NCBI GenBank assembly: GCA_003252455.1
Contig: QKED01000013.1
Location: 1-64,000, forward strand
Direction: 5' to 3'
Source: Gammaproteobacteria bacterium
Lineage (GTDB): Bacteria > Pseudomonadota > Gammaproteobacteria > Thiohalomonadales > Thiohalomonadaceae
DNA length: 64,000 nt
The number at the start of each line of letters is the position of its first letter. The first letter of the stretch is position 1. The notes beneath the pieces are model-generated. The model was given only the letters and a program-made list of their open reading frames with translations, was not told the DNA's origin and did not search any database. Shown here piece by piece: positions 59,218-64,000 of the stretch. The translations under genes were made by a program, and so were the position numbers.

Positions 59218-60174
59218 ATGGAGACGGTTCAGATCATTTACGCCGCTGTAGGCATCACCATCGGGGTCCTCCTGGTGGCGGTGTTGCTGCGCCGTCGACG
59301 GGGCCCGGGGCTGCCCCGGCTGATCACCCAGAAACCGCGTAACATCATGCGCTCCGCGCGCGTGCGTAACGACTTCGACCTGGACGAGGACGACGAGTCA
59401 CGCCTGACCATCGTCGGTCTCAACCACCAAGAGACGCGCCACCTCAAGCATCTCATCGACGACGCCGATGTCTATATCGTGGCCGCCTTCCTGGCGCGAC
59501 ACGCCGCGCGCTGCGTCGAGCTGGACACCTACATGGAGGAGTTGAAGAAGCAGTATCTCGAACTGCTCGACATCCTGCCCCAGGCCGCCAGTGAGTCCGA
59601 CAAGCGCCGCGCCGCGCGCCGCATCAAGTACCCCCCGACCTCTTACTGGATGACCTTCGCCAACATCCACAAAGAGGACCTCATCTACTTCTTCGAGGTG
59701 GGTGAGCGCCACGACCGCGCCATCCCCCCTGGCCTCATCGACAAGTTCGGTGGAGAGGATTTCATCGCCAACCTCACGCGCTACGCCGAGTACGTCAAGA
59801 GCGGCGCCGTGACCCTCTATCTGGGCCGCAACGACAGCGATTTCGACTGGCTCGACGGGCTCTCGCGCACCGGGGCTGTAACCCGTAGCAACGCCATCCC
59901 CCAAGAGCAGCGGCTCGCCGCCCTGGGGTTGCGCACCCTGCAGCGGCGCGCGCGCGCCGTAGGCATCACCCTGACCAACGCCAGTCGTAGCGAATTGGCC
60001 CAGGCCCTCTCTCAGCGCCCCGATACGGAGGCGTGGATGCAGCAGGAGTTCAATCTCAACGGCTTCTTCCATCTGCCGGCGCTGAACGTCGACATCCGCC
60101 AGATCGAGCGCGAGTGGATCCACACCTTGATGTATGCCGCACTGTTGATCCACATCGAACCCGTGTTCCGCTAG
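59218..60174 (+). CDS. Membrane-anchored protein of unknown function
   Basis: I do not recognise this 318-residue protein. It has one N-terminal transmembrane helix (about 5-24), a basic stretch (RRRRGPGLPR), and a long helical cytoplasmic region rich in Arg and Asp. Conserved-looking blocks are LNHQETRHLKHLIDDADVY, YPPTSYWMTFANIHKEDLIYFFEVGERHDRAIPPGLIDKF and the C-terminal REWIHTLMYAALLIHIEP. It follows glgP by 69 bp with a terminator after its own stop, so the two may be co-transcribed. Confidence 0.65.
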   Translation: METVQIIYAAVGITIGVLLVAVLLRRRRGPGLPRLITQKPRNIMRSARVRNDFDLDEDDESRLTIVGLNHQETRHLKHLIDDADVYIVAAFLARHAARCVELDTYMEELKKQYLELLDILPQAASESDKRRAARRIKYPPTSYWMTFANIHKEDLIYFFEVGERHDRAIPPGLIDKFGGEDFIANLTRYAEYVKSGAVTLYLGRNDSDFDWLDGLSRTGAVTRSNAIPQEQRLAALGLRTLQRRARAVGITLTNASRSELAQALSQRPDTEAWMQQEFNLNGFFHLPALNVDIRQIEREWIHTLMYAALLIHIEPVFR

Positions 60175-60206
60175 TCATCGCCGACCTTCGGGCGCATACA
60201 AGACTG

Positions 60207-60224
60207 ACCCCGCGAGAGCGGGGT
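60207..60224. terminator. Bidirectional hairpin terminator
   Basis: ACCCCGC-GAGA-GCGGGGT followed by TTGTCG, 32 bp after the unknown gene and 35 bp past the stop of the convergent M48-like gene. It is short but placed to serve both. Confidence 0.6.
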
Positions 60225-60259
60225 TTGTCGTCTCTGGCCCCCGGGCGTCTGCCGTGGGC

Positions 60260-61786
60260 TCAGAAGTCGTCAAGCTTGGGCTGGCGCTGGGCCGCCTTGA
60301 AGCGGCTGATGAGCTGGGCGGCGGCATCGGCGTAGCGCTTGTCGAGCAGCATGGCCCGCTCCAATACCTGCACCGTCTCCTTCTCCTTCGCCGCATAGAG
60401 GATGCGCCCCACGTTGTAGAAGAGGCGGGCGTCCTCCGGCGCCTGCTTGAGCAGGCGCTTGTAGACGGGGACGGCCTTCTCCAGCCCCGCGTGGCGCTCC
60501 AACAGGGTCGCCAGGCGCCACCCCTCGTCCACGCTCGGGCTCGCCAAGGTGGCGAGTTTGCGTAGCTCGGCCTGTTCGGCCTGCCCCTTGTGGTGCAGGC
60601 GTTGCCACAGCTCCTGATGGCGCACCAGCCAGAGCTGGTCCACCGTGCTGATGATCTGCTCGCGTTGTCCGCCCAGGTAGTGCTGGGCGGCGCAGTGGCG
60701 TGGCAGCTCCACCGTGGGTAGCAGATGGATGTGGCCGATGTCGAACAGGCGCAGGCGCAGCGGTGGGATGGGGTTCTGCGGCTCCAGTGGGGCCTGGAAG
60801 GCGCGCTTGAGCCAGCGCTCCACCGCGTGCGGCGCCAGCTCCATGTGGGCGTGGGCCTCCAAGTGGCTGAAGGGCAGGAAGGGCGGACGGGGGTATTTGT
60901 TGGCCAGGGCGAGGTAGCGCGGCCAGTAGCGTCGGTGCAGGTAGTTCTCACCCACCACCTGGGCCGAGAGCGCCTCTACCAGGTCGAGGTCGCTGATGAA
61001 GCGCAGGCTGCGACGATCGGCGGCGCGCTGGGCGGCGCGCGAGACCTGCTGCGAGTGGGCTTGATAGAAGGGGGCGTACCAGGCGAAGAAGTGGTGCAGC
61101 AGGTGGTGGCGCAGTGGGGGGTGACCGCTCTGCTGGGTGGCGTACTGGGGCCAGACGTCACGCAGCAGGTAGAGCCAGGAGAGCAACGCGTGGCGCCAGT
61201 CGAGATGTCCGAACTCGCGTAGCAGCAGGCTGCGGAACTGCTCAGGGCCGAGCAGCTGGATGAGTGGCATGCCGATGTGAAGGTCGTACTCGAACCAGAC
61301 CGGGGGCAGGAGGCGGGGGCGGGGGCGCAGGGTCACCTCGTAACGGTCGGTGAGCAGGATGCGCAGGGGCAGGGGGAGGTGGAACTCTTCGTGGTAGCTG
61401 TGCAGCAGGCTGAACAGCTCCTCGGCCTGGGTTTCCAGCAGCTCCGGCTCGCGCAGCGAGGGGCCGTGGCCGATCTGCATGAAGTAGGTGAACACCCCGG
61501 CCGCCAACGCCAGCGGCAGCTCCAGTAGGGCGAAGAGCAGGTTGTCGCCGAGGTGGCCCAGGGCGTCGAGTAGCAGATAGAGGGCGAGCAGCGGGGGCAG
61601 GGCGAGGTAGGCGTAGCCGAGCAGGGCCAGGGCGAGGGTCCCGAGGAGGGCGTCGAGAGAGAGTCGCTCGCTCTGCTTGGGGCGTGCGGCATCGCTACGT
61701 GCCAATGGCTCGGCGTCGAACTCCGCCGGGTCGAGTTCACTCGGCGCCGATTTTGGCCGGATGAAGCGTGCGAAGGGATTCGCCAT
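60260..61786 (-). CDS. Degenerate M48-like membrane protein with TPR-like C-terminus
   Basis: A 508-residue membrane protein with two or three N-terminal helices (about 45-105), then an M48/M56-like segment. Where an active protease has HExxH, this has LREFGHLDW, so the first zinc His is Arg; the later ligand region reads RAADRRSLR without the usual Glu. It is probably proteolytically inactive. The C-terminal 100 residues (LERHAGLEKAVPVYKRLLKQAPEDARLFYNVGRILYAAKEKETVQVLERAMLLD) form TPR-like helices. Role unknown; a scaffold or pseudoprotease is likely. Confidence 0.72.
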   Translation of the reverse strand: MANPFARFIRPKSAPSELDPAEFDAEPLARSDAARPKQSERLSLDALLGTLALALLGYAYLALPPLLALYLLLDALGHLGDNLLFALLELPLALAAGVFTYFMQIGHGPSLREPELLETQAEELFSLLHSYHEEFHLPLPLRILLTDRYEVTLRPRPRLLPPVWFEYDLHIGMPLIQLLGPEQFRSLLLREFGHLDWRHALLSWLYLLRDVWPQYATQQSGHPPLRHHLLHHFFAWYAPFYQAHSQQVSRAAQRAADRRSLRFISDLDLVEALSAQVVGENYLHRRYWPRYLALANKYPRPPFLPFSHLEAHAHMELAPHAVERWLKRAFQAPLEPQNPIPPLRLRLFDIGHIHLLPTVELPRHCAAQHYLGGQREQIISTVDQLWLVRHQELWQRLHHKGQAEQAELRKLATLASPSVDEGWRLATLLERHAGLEKAVPVYKRLLKQAPEDARLFYNVGRILYAAKEKETVQVLERAMLLDKRYADAAAQLISRFKAAQRQPKLDDF

Positions 61787-62178
61787 GGCGTTTCGCTTTC
61801 GTACCGTCCGGGTACATGGGGATCGGGATTTAACAGATTAATACGATATCCCATCCGACGGGGAGAGATGAATCACCGAAAGCCGGGATCGGCCTGGATT
61901 GTGTGCCTTTCGCCCCTATTCGCGCCGAGATGCGTGTGCCGCCACGCACAACTCGGGGCATAACCCATCACGGCGGCGCTGAGACAGGGAGAGGCGTGGC
62001 GCGGCGCCGCATTGGTGTATGGGTGGGGATGGGTGAAAAGGCCACTCCGATGTGGACATCGCCCCTCTTGAATGCACGCCGAAAAGGCGGTGGTCGAGGG
62101 TGGTGGACGCGTGGCGCGCGAGTCGGAGGTCATTTTGCGGTAATCTGTGCGGATTCAGTTCAACGTGGGGCGGTGAGC
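61787..62178. other. Intergenic region between M48-like gene and mlaE
   Basis: A 392-bp gap between divergent genes. An AT-richer patch (61829-61850, TTTAACAGATTAATACGATAT) is the likely promoter zone for the M48-like gene. The mlaE frame stays open through much of the gap, but its translation upstream of 62179 is low-quality. No RNA or repeat is evident. Confidence 0.4.
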
Positions 62179-63288
62179 ATGGCGACACCGGACGAGCAGG
62201 GGTGGTGCAGGGCGGATGGGTCGGGGGTCGCCTGTGGCGGCTCCTGGCGGCTCGACGACGCGCCGATGCTAGAGCGTCAGCTCGCCCGGCTCAAACCCGC
62301 TGACGCGGGTGCGATCGACGCCACCGCCATCACCGCCCTCGACTCAGCCGGGGCGCTGCTGCTCAACGACCTGGTGGTGCGCCTGGGGCTCGGGGTGGGA
62401 GCGGTCGATGGCCTGCGCAGTGAGCAGCGCGCCCTGCTCGACCTGGTGGCGCGCCACCACCCCAGTGAGCGCGAGCTGCCCGGTCTCTCCCGCGAGGGGG
62501 CGCTCGCCAGCCTGGGGCGCAATGCCTGGGTGCACTGGGAGCAGGCGACCCGCTTCATCCACTTCGTCGGCGAGGTGAGTCTGGTGCTGCTCGGTACCCT
62601 GCTGCACCCTTCGCGTATCCGCTGGAGCGCCTTTGCCCGCACCCTGGAGACCGCCGGCTTTCAGGCCATGCCGATCCTCGCCCTGCTCTCCTTCCTCATG
62701 GGCGTGGTGATCGCCTATCAGGGCGGCCAACAGTTGGCCAACTACGGGGCCAATATCTTCATTGTCGAATTGGTTTCGTTGACCATGGTGCGCGAGCTGG
62801 CCCCGCTGCTCACGGCGATCATCGTCGCCGGTCGCACCGGCTCCGCGTTTACCGCGCAGATCGGCACCATGGTGGTCACCGAGGAGGTGGACGCCATGCG
62901 CACCATCGGCATCTCGCCCATGGAGCTGCTGGTGCTGCCGAAGATCTTCGGTCTGGTGCTGGCGATGCCACTGTTGGCGCTGTTCGCCGACATGGTCAGC
63001 GTCTTTGGCGGCATGGTGATGGCGCGCTTTATCCTCGACGTGAGCTTCAGCGAGTTCCTCGACCGTATTCCGGACATCCTCTCCCTCACCTCCTTCCTCA
63101 TCGGTATCGGCAAGGTGCCGGTGTTCGCCGCCGTGGTGGCGGTGGTGGGCTGCTTCCAGGGTTTCCAGGTGCAGGGCGACGCCGACAGCGTCGGGCGCCA
63201 GACCACGGTCAGTGTGGTACAGGCGATCTTTCTGGTGATCCTGGTCGACGCCTTCTTCTCCGTGGTGCTCGGTGGGATGGGGTTGTGA
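62179..63288 (+). CDS. MlaE-family lipid ABC transporter permease with N-terminal STAS-like domain
   Basis: A 369-residue inner-membrane permease. Residues about 1-110 form a STAS-like domain (LDDAPMLERQLARLKPADAGAIDATAITALDSAGALLLNDLV), followed by the MlaE core with six helices: MRELAPLLTAIIVAGRTGSAFTAQIGTM, VTEEVDAMRTIGISPMELLVLPKI and GCFQGFQVQGDADSVGRQTT. MlaE carries phospholipids for outer-membrane asymmetry. The ATG at 62179 is preceded by GGGCGGTGA. The ATPase gene follows one base after its stop. Confidence 0.9.
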   Translation: MATPDEQGWCRADGSGVACGGSWRLDDAPMLERQLARLKPADAGAIDATAITALDSAGALLLNDLVVRLGLGVGAVDGLRSEQRALLDLVARHHPSERELPGLSREGALASLGRNAWVHWEQATRFIHFVGEVSLVLLGTLLHPSRIRWSAFARTLETAGFQAMPILALLSFLMGVVIAYQGGQQLANYGANIFIVELVSLTMVRELAPLLTAIIVAGRTGSAFTAQIGTMVVTEEVDAMRTIGISPMELLVLPKIFGLVLAMPLLALFADMVSVFGGMVMARFILDVSFSEFLDRIPDILSLTSFLIGIGKVPVFAAVVAVVGCFQGFQVQGDADSVGRQTTVSVVQAIFLVILVDAFFSVVLGGMGL

Positions 63289-63289
63289 G

Positions 63290-64000
63290 ATGAGCACGGT
63301 ACTGGAGATCGAGGGCCTGGAGACCCGCTTCGGCCCCCAAGTGGTGCACCAGGGGCTCGACCTGCGTATCGATGCCGGTCAGGTGGTGGCTATCGTCGGT
63401 GGCAGCGGTGCCGGCAAGACCACCCTGCTGCGCGAGATGATCATGCTGCAAAAGCCTGCCGCCGGCACCATCCGCCTGTTTGGCGAGGAGGTGGTCAACG
63501 CGCCGCTGGAGCGTGAGCAGCGCCTGCGCCGTCGCTTCGGCGTGCTGTTCCAACAGGGTGCCCTGTTCAGCGCGCTGACGGTCAAGGAGAATGTGATGGT
63601 GCCGCTGGCCGAGCACACCGATATCAGCCGCCACCTGATGGGTGAGTTGGCGGAGCTGAAGATCGCCCTCGCCGGGCTGCCGCCGCTGGCCGCGAACAAA
63701 TACCCGCGCGAGCTCTCCGGCGGCATGATCAAACGCGCCGCCCTGGCCCGTGCCCTGGCCCTCGACCCGGACCTGTTGTTCCTCGATGAGCCGAGCGCCG
63801 GTCTCGACCCGATCAGTGCCGGGGCGCTGGACGACCTCATCCTGCAGCTGCGCGAGGCCCTCGGCCTCACCGTGGTGATGGTCACCCACGACATGGACTC
63901 GCTCTGGCGGGTCACCGACAAGGTCGCCTTCATCGGCGAAAAGCGCGTATTGCGCCTCGGCCCCATGCGCGAGCTGGTGGACGACCCGCACCCGCTGATC
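63290..64000 (+). CDS. MlaF-family lipid ABC transporter ATPase (truncated by window end)
   Basis: The first 237 codons of an ABC ATPase. Walker A is GGSGAGKTT, the signature is LSGGMIKRAALARAL and Walker B is LLFLDEPSAGLDP; the H-loop is VTHDM. The LSGGM form is typical of MlaF. It partners with MlaE, whose stop codon lies one base before this ATG. The 3' end and any mlaD/B genes lie beyond the window. Confidence 0.92.
   Translation, partial: MSTVLEIEGLETRFGPQVVHQGLDLRIDAGQVVAIVGGSGAGKTTLLREMIMLQKPAAGTIRLFGEEVVNAPLEREQRLRRRFGVLFQQGALFSALTVKENVMVPLAEHTDISRHLMGELAELKIALAGLPPLAANKYPRELSGGMIKRAALARALALDPDLLFLDEPSAGLDPISAGALDDLILQLREALGLTVVMVTHDMDSLWRVTDKVAFIGEKRVLRLGPMRELVDDPHPLI

Overview
The window is chromosomal DNA from a GC-rich gammaproteobacterium. 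The evidence is a set of gammaproteobacterial neighbourhoods: ubiE-ubiJ-ubiB; rhodanese(yibN)-grxC-trxC-secB-gpsA; gpmI-envC-ctpA; a yjfI-yjfJ pair; and Slt, MltF-like, YaaA, Uup, DUF945 and DUF2058 proteins. Two bacteriohemerythrins, a ModE/molbindin/ModABC locus, a TauE-type anion exporter and a two-cysteine ArsR repressor of the persulfide-sensing type suggest a microaerobic, possibly sulfur-metabolising and possibly nitrogen-fixing organism (Chromatiales-like). That placement is inference; no rRNA or marker gene here settles it.

Layout. 1-5 kb: bacteriohemerythrin, then modE, a two-Mop molbindin and modABC. 5-12 kb: a TauE/SafE exporter, a very large secreted GH5+GH9 glycosidase with RTX repeats, a PEP-CTERM-like protein, and a five-unit array of paired inverted REP-like hairpins. 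12-17 kb: membrane protein, B12/radical SAM protein, membrane-anchored methyltransferase, and a GGDEF(degenerate)-EAL protein. 17-27 kb: ubiquinone genes with an EF-hand gene between ubiJ and ubiB, DUF945, DUF2058, inositol-monophosphatase-like protein, second bacteriohemerythrin, GAF protein, MidA-like methyltransferase and pteridine reductase. 27-31 kb: an uncharacterised three-gene cell-envelope module (Met-rich lipoprotein, CCGGG-type outer-membrane barrel, CxxC redoxin lipoprotein). 31-34.5 kb: gpsA, secB, trxC, grxC, rhodanese, DUF2892 and an SqrR/BigR-like repressor. 34.8-39.6 kb: gpmI-envC-ctpA and a DJ-1 protein. 39.7-45.5 kb: moxR-DUF58-transglutaminase operon, small proteins, and the yjfI-yjfJ operon behind a sigma70 promoter overlapped by a 28-bp inverted repeat. 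45.6-53 kb: a two-SBP MltF-like transglycosylase, tRNA-Asp, Uup and Slt. 53-53.3 kb: a GGA-rich transcript with a GacA-type upstream palindrome and a strong terminator, probably an unannotated CsrB/RsmZ-family sRNA. 53.5-64 kb: DUF3579, CBS protein, YaaA, DUF302, glycogen phosphorylase, an unknown membrane-anchored protein, a degenerate M48-like membrane protein with a repeat-rich tail, and mlaE plus a truncated mlaF at the right edge.

How the genes fit together. Several blocks are ordinary operons: molybdate uptake and storage, ubiquinone synthesis, thiol redox/secretion/phospholipid precursor supply, cell-division hydrolase control, and lipid asymmetry maintenance. The parts that most deserve attention are the candidate Csr-type sRNA, the three-gene CCGGG-barrel module, the GH5-GH9-RTX enzyme, the REPIN-like array, the yjfI operator, and proteins that have lost catalytic residues (the M48-like protein; the GGADF cyclase domain). 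No CRISPR array, prophage or transposase gene was seen.
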